From: Muribaculaceae bacterium
Lineage (GTDB): Bacteria; Bacteroidota; Bacteroidia; Bacteroidales; Muribaculaceae
Assembly (NCBI GenBank): GCA_022509185.1
Contig: JAFLTS010000008.1
Coordinates: 30,631-94,630 of the forward strand
Length of the DNA stretch: 64,000 bases
Reading direction: 5' to 3'
Positions 9,401 to 19,745 of the stretch are shown here, piece after piece; position 1 is the stretch's first letter, and each line of letters begins with the position of its first letter. The notes beneath the pieces are model-generated. The model was not told the DNA's origin. It saw only the letters and a list, made by a program, of their open reading frames with translations, and ran no database searches. Both the position numbers and the translations under genes were made by a program.

Positions 9401-10860
9401 CCACCAAACTCAACAAATTGCTGAGCGAACTTGAAGTGCTCGAAATTATAGGAGAAACCGATAAAAATATAAGTTCTTTGGAAAGTGACTCACGAAAGGC
9501 TGAAAAAGACGGCGTTTTCGTTGCGGTAAAGGGTGTAACAACCGATGGACATAAATATATCCCAATGGTGACAAGTGCAAACGTTGCAGCCGTTGTTTGT
9601 GAGGAGATGCCATCTACGCTGGATAAAGGAGTAACTTATATACGTGTGGCAGATTCTGCAAAAGCATTGGGTATTCTTGCCTCTGCATGGTTCGGCCATC
9701 CTTCACGCCATCTGACCTTGGTAGGAGTGACCGGCACAAATGGGAAAACCACTACTGCTACACTTCTTTATGAAATGGCCATATTGCAAGGTTATAAAGC
9801 CGGCCTCCTTTCCACTGTATGTAATTACATCGGGGATAGAAAAGTGCCTTCCACTCATACCACCCCTGATCCTATATCACTTAATTCTTTGCTGGCTCAA
9901 ATGGTGGAAGAAGGATGCGACTATGCCTTTATGGAAGTTTCATCCCACTCTACGGCCCAGCAACGTGTGGCAGGGTTGAATTTCTCAGGAGCAATCTTCA
10001 CTAATATCACACGAGACCATCTGGACTATCACGGCACAGTAGAAAATTATATGAAAGCCAAGAAAGCATTCTTTGATATGCTTGGCTCGGATGCTTTCGC
10101 CCTTATCAATGAAGATGACAAGTCAGGTCGGTTTATGGTGCAAAATACTAAGGCCAAAGTCTATACATATTCCTTACGTTCGGACGCGGATTTCAGGGGG
10201 AGAGTACTTGAGACACGACTCGACGGCACATTGTTGTCACTAAATGGTCATGAGGTAGAAGTGATGTTTACGGGAAGATTCAACGCCTATAACCTGACAG
10301 GTGTATATGGAGCTTCCATACTTTGTGGATTTGATCCGCAAGAAGTTTTGGTAAACATGAGTCGTCTTATACCGGTGGCCGGACGATTCCAGCCATTTTT
10401 ATCTCCGGATGGTGTAGCAGCTATTGTAGATTATGCTCATACTCCAGATGCCTTGATTAATGTGCTTGACACTATAAGGGATATAGTAGGAGCTAACGGA
10501 AAGATCATCACTGTAGTGGGAGCCGGAGGTAACAGAGATACCGGAAAACGTCCCTTAATGGCGCAGGAAGCAGCTTGCCGGAGTGACCTTCTAATTCTAA
10601 CAAGCGATAATCCGCGTTTTGAAGATCCGGAAGAGATTATAGAAGAAATGAGTTCCGGTCTTAGCAGGGATGATTTAAAACGTACGGAAAAAATTACAGA
10701 TCGCCGTGAAGCTATCAAGCGGGCTATAGAAATAGCGACACCGGGCACTGTAGTGTTAGTGGCAGGGAAAGGACACGAATCTTATCAGGAGACAAATGGC
10801 ATCCGCCATCATTTCGATGATGCCGAAGAAGTGCAAAAAGCTCTCAAATCAAAGAAATAG
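9397..10860 (+). CDS. murE: UDP-N-acetylmuramoyl-L-alanyl-D-glutamate ligase (MurE)
   Basis: VTGTNGKTTTATLLY, TTPDPISL, DNPRFEDPEEI; ATGA overlap with ftsI. Confidence 0.94.
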   Translation: MTTKLNKLLSELEVLEIIGETDKNISSLESDSRKAEKDGVFVAVKGVTTDGHKYIPMVTSANVAAVVCEEMPSTLDKGVTYIRVADSAKALGILASAWFGHPSRHLTLVGVTGTNGKTTTATLLYEMAILQGYKAGLLSTVCNYIGDRKVPSTHTTPDPISLNSLLAQMVEEGCDYAFMEVSSHSTAQQRVAGLNFSGAIFTNITRDHLDYHGTVENYMKAKKAFFDMLGSDAFALINEDDKSGRFMVQNTKAKVYTYSLRSDADFRGRVLETRLDGTLLSLNGHEVEVMFTGRFNAYNLTGVYGASILCGFDPQEVLVNMSRLIPVAGRFQPFLSPDGVAAIVDYAHTPDALINVLDTIRDIVGANGKIITVVGAGGNRDTGKRPLMAQEAACRSDLLILTSDNPRFEDPEEIIEEMSSGLSRDDLKRTEKITDRREAIKRAIEIATPGTVVLVAGKGHESYQETNGIRHHFDDAEEVQKALKSKK

Positions 10861-10905
10861 ACCTACAACAGACTACTAAACTGTCAAATATAATAACAAG
10901 GGAAG

Positions 10906-12177
10906 GTGTTATATTATTTTTTCCAGACACTGAGGGAATACGATTTTCCGGGAGCACGATTGATGGATTACATCACCTTTCGTGCCGGTTTCTCTTTCAC
11001 ACTGGCAATGTTGATAGCATTGGTGTTTGGGCGAACTATCATCACCAGGCTACAAAGAATGCAGGTAGGCGAAGTGATCCGTAATCTCGGACTTGAAGGT
11101 CAGATGAGTAAGAAGGGCACTCCTACCATGGGAGGAGTTATAATCATCATGGCCATTCTTATACCCTGTTTCCTATTAGGAAACCTTGGTAATATATACA
11201 TGATCCTGATGATTATTGCTACATTGTGGATGGGGGCAATAGGATTTCTAGACGATTACAGAAAGTTGAAATTCCACAATAAAGATGGTCTGCAGGGGAA
11301 GTATAAGGTTACCGGTCAGGTAGGACTTGGTCTTCTTGTGGGAATAACTATGTGGCTTTCTCCGGATATAGTGATGAGCGAAAATATGGAAATGGAAAGC
11401 CATAAGGGTTCAGACCTTATAGAAATAGTTCATTCAGGAACTGTAGAAAAGACTCCTCAAACCACCATTCCATTTTTTAAGAACAACAACTTTAATTATG
11501 AATGGGTCACCCAATGGATTTCAGATCGGAACGCCGCGCAGACCTTAGGTTGGATCGTTTTTGTATTCATAGTGATTATTGTGGTGACAGCTGTGAGTAA
11601 TGGAGCCAACCTCACTGATGGGTTGGATGGACTGTGTGCAGGCACTTCGGCAATAATCGGGGTGGCTTTGGCAATTATGGCTTATCTGGGGGGAAACATA
11701 ATATATGCAGGATATCTCAACATTATGTACATTCCAGGTAGTGAGGAACTTGTGGTGTATGCAGGAGCCTTTATCGGAGCTCTTGTAGGTTTCCTTTGGT
11801 ATAACGCCTTCCCGGCACAAGTATTCATGGGAGATACAGGCAGCCTTACCTTGGGTGGAATTCTTGCGGTGTTTGCAATCCTTATCCGTAAGGAACTCCT
11901 CATTCCTCTACTTTGTCTTGTATTTTTTATGGAAGACTTATCTGTGATGTTGCAGGTGGGCTATTTTAAAATCACAAAAAGAAGATATGGAGAAGGAAGA
12001 AGAATTTTTAAGATGACTCCTCTTCACCATCATTTTCAAAAAGCCGGCGACCCTAATATTCAAAGTGTGATTAATTTCCCGGCCGCACCTATTCCTGAAT
12101 CAAAGATAGTAGTAAGGTTCTGGATAGTAGGGATCTTGTTGGCTACTCTCACCTTCGTGACTCTTAAAGTAAGGTAA
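10906..12177 (+). CDS. mraY: Phospho-N-acetylmuramoyl-pentapeptide-transferase
   Basis: KKGTPTMGGVIII, LDDYRK, NLTDGLDGL, MGDTGSLTLGG, MTPLHHHFQ; GTG start. Confidence 0.95.
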   Translation: MLYYFFQTLREYDFPGARLMDYITFRAGFSFTLAMLIALVFGRTIITRLQRMQVGEVIRNLGLEGQMSKKGTPTMGGVIIIMAILIPCFLLGNLGNIYMILMIIATLWMGAIGFLDDYRKLKFHNKDGLQGKYKVTGQVGLGLLVGITMWLSPDIVMSENMEMESHKGSDLIEIVHSGTVEKTPQTTIPFFKNNNFNYEWVTQWISDRNAAQTLGWIVFVFIVIIVVTAVSNGANLTDGLDGLCAGTSAIIGVALAIMAYLGGNIIYAGYLNIMYIPGSEELVVYAGAFIGALVGFLWYNAFPAQVFMGDTGSLTLGGILAVFAILIRKELLIPLLCLVFFMEDLSVMLQVGYFKITKRRYGEGRRIFKMTPLHHHFQKAGDPNIQSVINFPAAPIPESKIVVRFWIVGILLATLTFVTLKVR

Positions 12178-12216
12178 TACTCAGGGAGAACTGTTTAATT
12201 AGAAAACCAAACAGAT

Positions 12217-13569
12217 ATGGAAGATATTAAAGGCAGATTGGTTGTTTTAGGAGGCGGTGAAAGCGGTGTAGGAGCAGCCGTGCTCGGCAAAGATAAAGGA
12301 CTTGATGTTTTTTTATCAGATTATGGTAGGCTCGATTCCGGCTACAAATCTATCCTTGAAAAGGAAAATATAGATTTTGAAGAAGGCTCTCATACTGAAG
12401 AAAAAATACTGAATGCCGACATAGTAGTGAAAAGTCCCGGTATTCCTCCATCTGTTGCAATAGTAAAAAAATTAATTGAGAAAGGTATTCCAGTGGTTTC
12501 AGAAATTGAATTTGCAGCTTATTTTACAAATTCAAAAATGGTCTGCATCACCGGATCCAATGGTAAAACCACCACCACCCTACTTACCTACCACATACTT
12601 AAAAAAGCCGGAATGGATGTTGGCTTGGCCGGGAATGTCGGTAATAGTCTTGCTCTGCAGGTAGCCCGAGAACCTCATGAAATTTATGTAATAGAACTCT
12701 CGAGCTTCCAATTGGAAAATATGTATAAGTTCAAGGCTAATATTGCTGTTATAATGAACATTACACCCGATCATCTGGACAGATATGATCATAAAATGGA
12801 AAATTATGCAGCAGCAAAATTCCGTATTCTCCAAAATCAGACTAAAGATGATTTCTTTATTTATTGGCAAAATGATCCTTTGATTCTAAAGCAAATAAGG
12901 GAAGTTCAAGGAGAAGCTTACCGACTCCCATTCGGATTAGATAAAGAAGATGATACGGCTGCTTACCTTGAAAACGGAATAGTGAAATTCAACACCCCTA
13001 TGGAAGTATGGGAAATACCGAGAGATAAGATATCTTTGCCCGGAATGCACAATCTTTACAATTCAATGGCTGCAGGTCTCTCGGCCTCTGCTTTGAACAT
13101 AAAAAAAGATTTTATAAGGGAAGCTCTTGAGGATTTTGAGGCAGTAGAACACCGCCTTGAATATGTAGCTACAAAAAAAGGAGTAAGATATGTCAATGAT
13201 TCTAAAGCTACCAATGTAAACTCTACTTGGTATGCTCTGGAAAGTATGAATTCACCCGTCGTTCTCATTCTGGGAGGAAAAGATAAGGGTAATGATTATT
13301 CCGAAATAGAATCTCTTGTAAAAGAAAAAGTGAAAGCTATCGTTTGTATGGGCTTGCATAATGAAAAAATAATTGATTTTTTTCAAGGGAAAGTAAATGA
13401 AATAGCCGACACTCATTCTTTAGAAGAAGCAATAAGAGCATGTAAGAACCTTGCAAAAGAGGGAGATACTGTGCTTTTATCTCCTTGTTGCGCAAGTTTT
13501 GATCTCTTCAAAAGCTACGAAGACCGGGGTAACCAATTCAAAAAAGCTGTGAAATCATTGAAAGATTGA
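12217..13569 (+). CDS. murD: UDP-N-acetylmuramoylalanine--D-glutamate ligase
   Basis: ITGSNGKTTTTLLTYHIL, ELSSFQLE, VNDSKATNVNSTWYAL. Confidence 0.94.
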   Translation: MEDIKGRLVVLGGGESGVGAAVLGKDKGLDVFLSDYGRLDSGYKSILEKENIDFEEGSHTEEKILNADIVVKSPGIPPSVAIVKKLIEKGIPVVSEIEFAAYFTNSKMVCITGSNGKTTTTLLTYHILKKAGMDVGLAGNVGNSLALQVAREPHEIYVIELSSFQLENMYKFKANIAVIMNITPDHLDRYDHKMENYAAAKFRILQNQTKDDFFIYWQNDPLILKQIREVQGEAYRLPFGLDKEDDTAAYLENGIVKFNTPMEVWEIPRDKISLPGMHNLYNSMAAGLSASALNIKKDFIREALEDFEAVEHRLEYVATKKGVRYVNDSKATNVNSTWYALESMNSPVVLILGGKDKGNDYSEIESLVKEKVKAIVCMGLHNEKIIDFFQGKVNEIADTHSLEEAIRACKNLAKEGDTVLLSPCCASFDLFKSYEDRGNQFKKAVKSLKD

Positions 13570-13652
13570 ATACATTAATCCGGAATTTACATTTTTACTC
13601 AAATTGAATATTTGTAAATAAAAACTACCACTTTACATATAACATCCTACAC

Positions 13653-14990
13653 ATGTCCGAATCCATAATTATAAGAGAAACAATTGACGGACAGGAAATA
13701 AAGCCTGCCAAAAAGACAACGACCTCTAACACCTCAAAACCATTAAGGGCGGATCCTTATATCTGGGGTATTTATATAGCCTTGTTGGTGATCTCAGTCA
13801 TTGAGCTTTTTTCAGCTTCAAGTTCTGAAGTTTCCGCTTCCAATGTGTATATGCCCTTGATAAGACACGGAATGTTTTTAGTAATAGGTCTCGGTATAGT
13901 GTTAGTGATCCAGAATATTCATTATAAAAATATCAGCCGGGTGGCCATGTTAATGGCAGTTATTTCATTGGGCTTGCTTCTTTTTTCCAATTTTTTCGGA
14001 ATAGAGATCAACGGGGCACAAAGAGCCATAAAAATCGCCGGGTTTACTATTCAGCCGGCCGAGATAGTGAAATATACCGTGGTGATTTTGTTAGCAAGAA
14101 TCTTAGGTAGGGAACAACGGGGAGGCGGAATCTCCACTAAAGGAATGATATCGGCTGCAATAGTGGCTGTGGTATTTGCAGCATGTCTTTGGAAAAACGG
14201 ACTCACCAATACTCTTCTACTCTTTATGGTGAGTGTGATTATGTTTCTGATTGGAGGTATGAAATGGAAGCAATTCTTTCTGGTTATGGCAATCTATAGT
14301 GTTTGTGGAGGAGCATTATATATGATAAAATACCAGGATGAAAAAGATGACGTATTCGACAAAGTAGGTCAGGTTGCGACAGTTGATTCACCTAAAGACC
14401 GTACAGAAACACATAAGGGAAGGATCTCACGTTTCCTGGCAGGAGTAAACCCCACCGACACCATAGATGACTACAACAGACAGGTTATCTTTTCCAAAAT
14501 AGCACAAGCCAATGGAGGGATATTGGGACAAGGACCCGGGAATTCACGGGAAAGTGCCCGTCTTCCTTTGGCCTTCTCCGACTATATTTATTCAATAATT
14601 GTGGAAGATACAGGACTTGTAGGAGGTATAACCCTCCTGATATTATATCTGATGCTTCTGGCGAGGGCCGGGAGAATAGCCTATAGATGTTCTCGTGCAA
14701 TCCCGAGTTTTATGATTATGGGATGTGCGGTTCTGATTGTCTTGCAGGCATTAGTTCATATGGCCATAGTCACCGGCCTGTTTCCTGTGAGCGGCCAGCC
14801 CTTACCCTTGATTTCTAAAGGAGGAACTTCTGTGCTGGTGATGTCGTTAGCAATCGGCACCATGCTTTCCGTGAGCAGATTTGCTGTAACTACGGGAGAT
14901 AAAAAACAGATAAAAGCAGAGCTCAAAGATTTGCCTGAAGATATGCGGGCTTTGAATTATTCCAATTACGAAAATGGATCTTCAAGATGA
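13653..14990 (+). CDS. ftsW: FtsW/RodA/SpoVE family lipid II polymerase
   Basis: Multi-TM SEDS protein with GFTIQPAEIVKYTVV, FSDYIYSIIVEDTGLVGG, PLPLISKGGTSVLVMSLAIG. Confidence 0.93.
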   Translation: MSESIIIRETIDGQEIKPAKKTTTSNTSKPLRADPYIWGIYIALLVISVIELFSASSSEVSASNVYMPLIRHGMFLVIGLGIVLVIQNIHYKNISRVAMLMAVISLGLLLFSNFFGIEINGAQRAIKIAGFTIQPAEIVKYTVVILLARILGREQRGGGISTKGMISAAIVAVVFAACLWKNGLTNTLLLFMVSVIMFLIGGMKWKQFFLVMAIYSVCGGALYMIKYQDEKDDVFDKVGQVATVDSPKDRTETHKGRISRFLAGVNPTDTIDDYNRQVIFSKIAQANGGILGQGPGNSRESARLPLAFSDYIYSIIVEDTGLVGGITLLILYLMLLARAGRIAYRCSRAIPSFMIMGCAVLIVLQALVHMAIVTGLFPVSGQPLPLISKGGTSVLVMSLAIGTMLSVSRFAVTTGDKKQIKAELKDLPEDMRALNYSNYENGSSR

Positions 14991-16132
14991 AAATGCAGAC
15001 AGAAGCCCCGGGAGGAATAGCGGGGAAACACAGACCCAGGATTTTGATAAGCGGTGGAGGTACAGGCGGACATATTTTCCCTGCTTTATCTATAGCCGAG
15101 GAATTGCGTGATAAACTTGATGCGGAAATTCTATTCGTAGGCGCTGCCGGAAGGATGGAAATGACTCGAGTGCCTGAAGCCGGTTATAAGATTATAGGAC
15201 TTCCCGTTGCAGGATTTGACCGAAAACACCCTTTGAAAAACATTTCAGTGTTGGTAAAACTATATTCCAGCATGAAAAAGGCCAGAAAAATAATCAAAGA
15301 ATTCAATCCGGAAATAGTGATAGGTGTAGGAGGTTACGCTTCCGGACCTGTGTTAAAAGCTGCACAGAAAGTAGGTATACCCACTTTAATTCAGGAACAG
15401 AACTCTTATGCCGGTGTCACCAATAAACTTTTGGCTAAACAGGCTGATGCAATTTGTGTGGCTTACGATAATATGGACCGTTTCTTCCCGGCAAAGAGCA
15501 TAGTAAAGACAGGTAATCCGATAAGGCAACGCTTGCTAAATGAAAATATGACTCGTAAAGAAGCATTGGAATCCTTCGGCTTATCTTCAGATCGTAAGAC
15601 CCTTCTTGTTGTGGGAGGAAGTCTTGGAGCTCTCACCATCAATGAAAGTTTAGAAAAAAATATAAAAGATCTAGCTGGAAAAAATATTCAGGTGATTTGG
15701 CAGACAGGAAAGAATTTTGGCAATCGAGGTCCGGAGGTTTGTAAAGGACTTAAAGGAGTTGTGGTTACTCCTTTCATTTCCGATATGGCAGCAGCTTATA
15801 GAAGCGCAGACCTGGTTATTTCAAGGGCCGGTGCAGCTTCCATCAGCGAACTACAGGCCTTAGGAAAGCCGGCAATACTTGTGCCTTCACCTAATGTGGC
15901 CGAAGATCATCAGACCCATAATGCAATGGCCTTGGTAAATCGTGGTGCTGCAGTCATGATTAAGGATGCCGATGCACGAAACAAATTAGTGCCGGAGGCT
16001 TTGAATCTGCTTTCTCAGCCTGAAAAACTTGCAGAGATGTCTAAAAATATTTCTTCCATGGCAATTACCGACAGCGCAGCCCGTATAGGCAAAGAAGTAT
16101 GCAGGATTCTTAAAGACTCTAAAAAGCATTAA
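14987..16132 (+). CDS. murG: UDP-GlcNAc--undecaprenyl-PP-MurNAc-pentapeptide GlcNAc transferase
   Basis: ISGGGTGGHIFPALSIAEEL, GVGGYASGPVLKAA, EQNSYAGVTN, ISRAGAASISEL; ATGA overlap with ftsW. Confidence 0.95.
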   Translation: MKMQTEAPGGIAGKHRPRILISGGGTGGHIFPALSIAEELRDKLDAEILFVGAAGRMEMTRVPEAGYKIIGLPVAGFDRKHPLKNISVLVKLYSSMKKARKIIKEFNPEIVIGVGGYASGPVLKAAQKVGIPTLIQEQNSYAGVTNKLLAKQADAICVAYDNMDRFFPAKSIVKTGNPIRQRLLNENMTRKEALESFGLSSDRKTLLVVGGSLGALTINESLEKNIKDLAGKNIQVIWQTGKNFGNRGPEVCKGLKGVVVTPFISDMAAAYRSADLVISRAGAASISELQALGKPAILVPSPNVAEDHQTHNAMALVNRGAAVMIKDADARNKLVPEALNLLSQPEKLAEMSKNISSMAITDSAARIGKEVCRILKDSKKH

Positions 16133-16137
16133 AGATA

Positions 16138-17535
16138 ATGGGGAAAGAAAATAATGATTTGAAAGATTTTAAAAGAGCCTATTTCATAGGCGCGGGTGGC
16201 ATCGGCATGGCCAATCTTGAGAGGTATCTGCTGCATAATGGATATAAGGTGGCAGGCTATGATCGCACTCCCTCGGAATTGACATCATGTCTAATCAAAG
16301 AAGGGGTGAATATAGGTTTCATAGATGCTGACTCAGAAATTCCTGTGGATTACCGTAACCCGGAAGATACTCTTGTGGTTTTCACGCCCGCCATTCCATC
16401 CGACAGTGCAATATTAAACTGGTTTCAAAGCAAAGGTTTCAGAATGATGAAACGTTCGCAATTGTTAGGACTTATTACTCATTCGGGTAAAAGTATATGT
16501 GTGGCCGGATCACATGGCAAGACCACGACCTGCAGTATGATAGCCAATATACTAAGGGATTCCACAATTGGTTGCAATGCCTTCCTGGGGGGTATTCTCA
16601 GAAACACGGGCAGTAACTTGGTGATTAGCCATGACAGCGAATGGTCGGTGATTGAAGCTGATGAATACGACCGGAGTTTTCATACATTAAGGCCAACTAT
16701 TGCTGTTGTTACTTCAGTAGACCCGGATCATCTTGATATTTATGGAAACGAAGAAGGGTATCTTGAAGGCTTTGCTCATTTCACATCACTTATTCAACCC
16801 GGAGGAGTATTGATAATGCATACCGGCTTGAAATTGCAACCACATGTAGCCAAAAATGTCAAGGTATACACATATAGCGGAGGCAATGAAGGAGACTGGC
16901 ATGCAGAGGATATAAAATTTGGTAATGGAGAGATTTCATTCACACTGAAAGGACCTGATGTAGAAATAAAAGGTTGTTGTCCGGGCGTTCCGGTAGAGAT
17001 AAATATCGACAATGCTGTTGCAGCCTCTGCAGCCTCTCTGATAGCGGGTGCTTCACCCGACGAAGTGAAACAGGGACTGAAAGAATTTAAAGGCGCGAAA
17101 CGTAGGTTTGAAATATTGCTCGACGGCAAGTCAGGCACTCCGGTTCTGATTGACGATTATGCCCATAGTCCGAATGAAGTCAAAGCATCTATACTATCAG
17201 TAAAAAAATTATTCCCTAATCGACGTCTCACCGTGATTTTTCAACCCCATCTTTATAGTAGGACAAAAGATTTTGCGGAAGGTTTTTCTGAAGCTCTTTC
17301 TGAAGCGGATGAGGTGATAATGCCTGAAATATATCCGGCCAGAGAGATGCCTATTCCGGGAGTAGATTCTAATCTTATTTTGAAAAATGTGGATTGTGAA
17401 TCTAAAATTTATTGTGAAAGAAAGGATTTGCTGAATCTGATAAAAAAACGTAATTTTGAAATTCTAATGACTTTAGGGGCAGCAGATATAGACGTATTGC
17501 TGCCTGATATTGAAAAAATTCTCCAGGGTAAGTAA
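16138..17535 (+). CDS. murC: UDP-N-acetylmuramate--L-alanine ligase
   Basis: YFIGAGGIGMANLERYL, VAGSHGKTTTCSMIANIL, EADEYDRSF, DDYAHSPNEVKAS. Confidence 0.94.
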   Translation: MGKENNDLKDFKRAYFIGAGGIGMANLERYLLHNGYKVAGYDRTPSELTSCLIKEGVNIGFIDADSEIPVDYRNPEDTLVVFTPAIPSDSAILNWFQSKGFRMMKRSQLLGLITHSGKSICVAGSHGKTTTCSMIANILRDSTIGCNAFLGGILRNTGSNLVISHDSEWSVIEADEYDRSFHTLRPTIAVVTSVDPDHLDIYGNEEGYLEGFAHFTSLIQPGGVLIMHTGLKLQPHVAKNVKVYTYSGGNEGDWHAEDIKFGNGEISFTLKGPDVEIKGCCPGVPVEINIDNAVAASAASLIAGASPDEVKQGLKEFKGAKRRFEILLDGKSGTPVLIDDYAHSPNEVKASILSVKKLFPNRRLTVIFQPHLYSRTKDFAEGFSEALSEADEVIMPEIYPAREMPIPGVDSNLILKNVDCESKIYCERKDLLNLIKKRNFEILMTLGAADIDVLLPDIEKILQGK

Positions 17536-17545
17536 GGTTAAGGAA

Positions 17546-18373
17546 ATGGCGAAAAAAATTCTTGGGTGGGTAATCCTGACACTTTTATTGGCCTACATTA
17601 TAAGTGCAGGCATCTGGGCTCATGCTGAAGCTTCCAGAAATTCCTGTAAAGGGATAAAAGTGCAGATTGTAGAAGCTAATTCCACAGACTCGGTAACCCG
17701 GAGAGGTGTAATGAATGAAATCAACCGTTATCCCGAAAAGATAGTAGGAGCACAGATTCCATCCATTAATACGAAAAAACTGGAGCAATATCTTAAAACT
17801 TTTCCGCAATTTGAGGATGTGGTTTGCAGTTTCACTACATCCGGTCATTTAAATGTGAAAGTTATACCAATGGTGCCGGAACTCCGTGTCTTTGAAGACT
17901 CAGCAAGTTATTATATTAATAAAGACGGGAAAAAGATGGCATCAAAAGCCTCTTTCTTTGTGGATGTACCGGTGGTGAGTGGAAATTTCAGCGAAACATT
18001 CCCACCCTCTCATCTTTTACCGGTTACAAGATTTATATCACGCGATCCGGTATTGAATAAACTCGTAGGAATGGTTTATGCAGAAGACCAAGACAATATT
18101 ATACTGGTACCACGTATTCATGGACATGTCATTAATTTCGGAGATACCAACAGACTGGGCGAAAAACGTCGGGCCCTTATGGCTGTCTATAAGAAAGTAA
18201 TGCCCTATAAAGGATGGGATGAATATGATACTATATCGGTGAAATTCCGAGGACAGGTGGTAGCCACACGTCGCATAAAAGGGAATCAGAAACCTCAGAT
18301 AGTGGATTTTGAAGAGAGAGACATGGAAGAGGCCACTTTGCCTGATTTAACATATACAGAAAATCAAAATTAA
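17546..18373 (+). CDS. ftsQ: Cell division protein FtsQ
   Basis: Single N-terminal TM, FtsQ position between murC and ftsA. The ORF track starts at 17510; ATG at 17546 (MAKKILGWVIL) avoids overlap with murC. Confidence 0.8.
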   Translation: MAKKILGWVILTLLLAYIISAGIWAHAEASRNSCKGIKVQIVEANSTDSVTRRGVMNEINRYPEKIVGAQIPSINTKKLEQYLKTFPQFEDVVCSFTTSGHLNVKVIPMVPELRVFEDSASYYINKDGKKMASKASFFVDVPVVSGNFSETFPPSHLLPVTRFISRDPVLNKLVGMVYAEDQDNIILVPRIHGHVINFGDTNRLGEKRRALMAVYKKVMPYKGWDEYDTISVKFRGQVVATRRIKGNQKPQIVDFEERDMEEATLPDLTYTENQN

Positions 18374-19704
18374 TGAACGAAAGATATATTGCAGCTGTTG
18401 AAGTAAGCACCTCTAAGATAGTGGCGGCTATTGGCAAGACCAGGGGATCGGGATCTCTGGATATAGTGGCAGTGGAATATGAAAATATTTCCGAAGGAGG
18501 AGTTAGATATGGTATTATCCAGAACCTTGAGGAAACATCCACAACTGTATCAAGACTTTTTTCTCGCCTTGAACAACGTCCTAATGTTCAGCCACGAAAG
18601 ATCAAAAGTGTGATTGTGGGCCTTGGGGGTCGATCTTTGAAAAATATCACTAAAGAAGTATCTTTAAGTCTTCCTGAAGATACAGAGATCACCGACGATA
18701 TCCTGACCAGGCTACAGGATCAGGCCTTACATTCAGCAATCGACAATACTCTTGAAGTAGTTGACGCGGTACCGAGATATTTTAAAGTAGGAAATTCCCG
18801 TACATCCTCTCCAAAGGGAATGGTTGGGAATCATATCAGCGGTATTTTTGATTTGATAGTATGTCGCCCCGAATTAAAAAGGAATCTTAGGCGTACCATA
18901 ATCGATAAGTTGCATTTTGAAGTGGATGGATTTGTAGTGACAGCAATGGCTACAGGCCACCTTATTCTCACTCCGGAAGAAAAAGGCCTCGGATGTATGC
19001 TTGTGGATATGGGAGCTGAAACCACTACAGTCACAATCTACCAGAAAGGTGCCCTTCATTATTTCGCCACTATACCTATGGGAGGCCGAAACATATCACG
19101 CGACATAGCTTCTTTGGGAGTGGTGGATGCAAAAGCTGAAGAAATAAAGATAACTTCAGGGAATGCTCTGGCTGAAAACAATGTACCTAACCTTAATATA
19201 AACGGATTGAAATTAACCGACATATCCAACCTTGTTGTTGCCAGAAGTGAAGAGATTGTGGCCAACATTATCGAGCAGATAGAATATGCCGGATTAAAGG
19301 ATTCAGATCTTCAGGGAGGAATCATATGCATAGGAGGCAGCTTCCGATTGAAAGGTCTTGTAGAACTTCTGGAGATGGAAAGCGGCATGAATGTGAGAAG
19401 AGGATCTTTGCCGGATTATGTCAGAATAGAAGACAGCAGGGTTAATGGGATAGAGATATGTGAAGTGGCCAGCGTGCTTTATGCTGGAGCTACAATGAGC
19501 GATAAAGAATCTTTGTATGTTCCCGAGAAGACCGTCTTGCCGGTAAACGGGGTGCTCCCTCTTGATACTGAGGATACACCTCAGCCCTCTAAGGAGGAGA
19601 CACCGATGCGACAAAGAAAGAGTTTCTTTGAAAAAATGGGCAAGCACATCAGCAATCTTTTCAGTGGAGCTGAAGAGGATGACACTGACCTATTGGATGA
19701 ATAA
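18373..19704 (+). CDS. ftsA: Cell division protein FtsA
   Basis: AAVEVSTSKIVAAIGK, GCMLVDMGAETTTVTIYQKG, GGIICIGGSFRLKG; upstream of ftsZ. Confidence 0.94.
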   Translation: MNERYIAAVEVSTSKIVAAIGKTRGSGSLDIVAVEYENISEGGVRYGIIQNLEETSTTVSRLFSRLEQRPNVQPRKIKSVIVGLGGRSLKNITKEVSLSLPEDTEITDDILTRLQDQALHSAIDNTLEVVDAVPRYFKVGNSRTSSPKGMVGNHISGIFDLIVCRPELKRNLRRTIIDKLHFEVDGFVVTAMATGHLILTPEEKGLGCMLVDMGAETTTVTIYQKGALHYFATIPMGGRNISRDIASLGVVDAKAEEIKITSGNALAENNVPNLNINGLKLTDISNLVVARSEEIVANIIEQIEYAGLKDSDLQGGIICIGGSFRLKGLVELLEMESGMNVRRGSLPDYVRIEDSRVNGIEICEVASVLYAGATMSDKESLYVPEKTVLPVNGVLPLDTEDTPQPSKEETPMRQRKSFFEKMGKHISNLFSGAEEDDTDLLDE

Positions 19705-19745
19705 TTTAAGGCTTAATAATCAAGAATAGCAATCTGTAATAAAAG

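Noticed and set aside
13570-13652. Gap between murD and ftsW considered as a site for a small RNA or extra gene
   Set aside because: Only 83 bp of AT-rich sequence with no stable hairpin, ORF or well-formed promoter that I could see.
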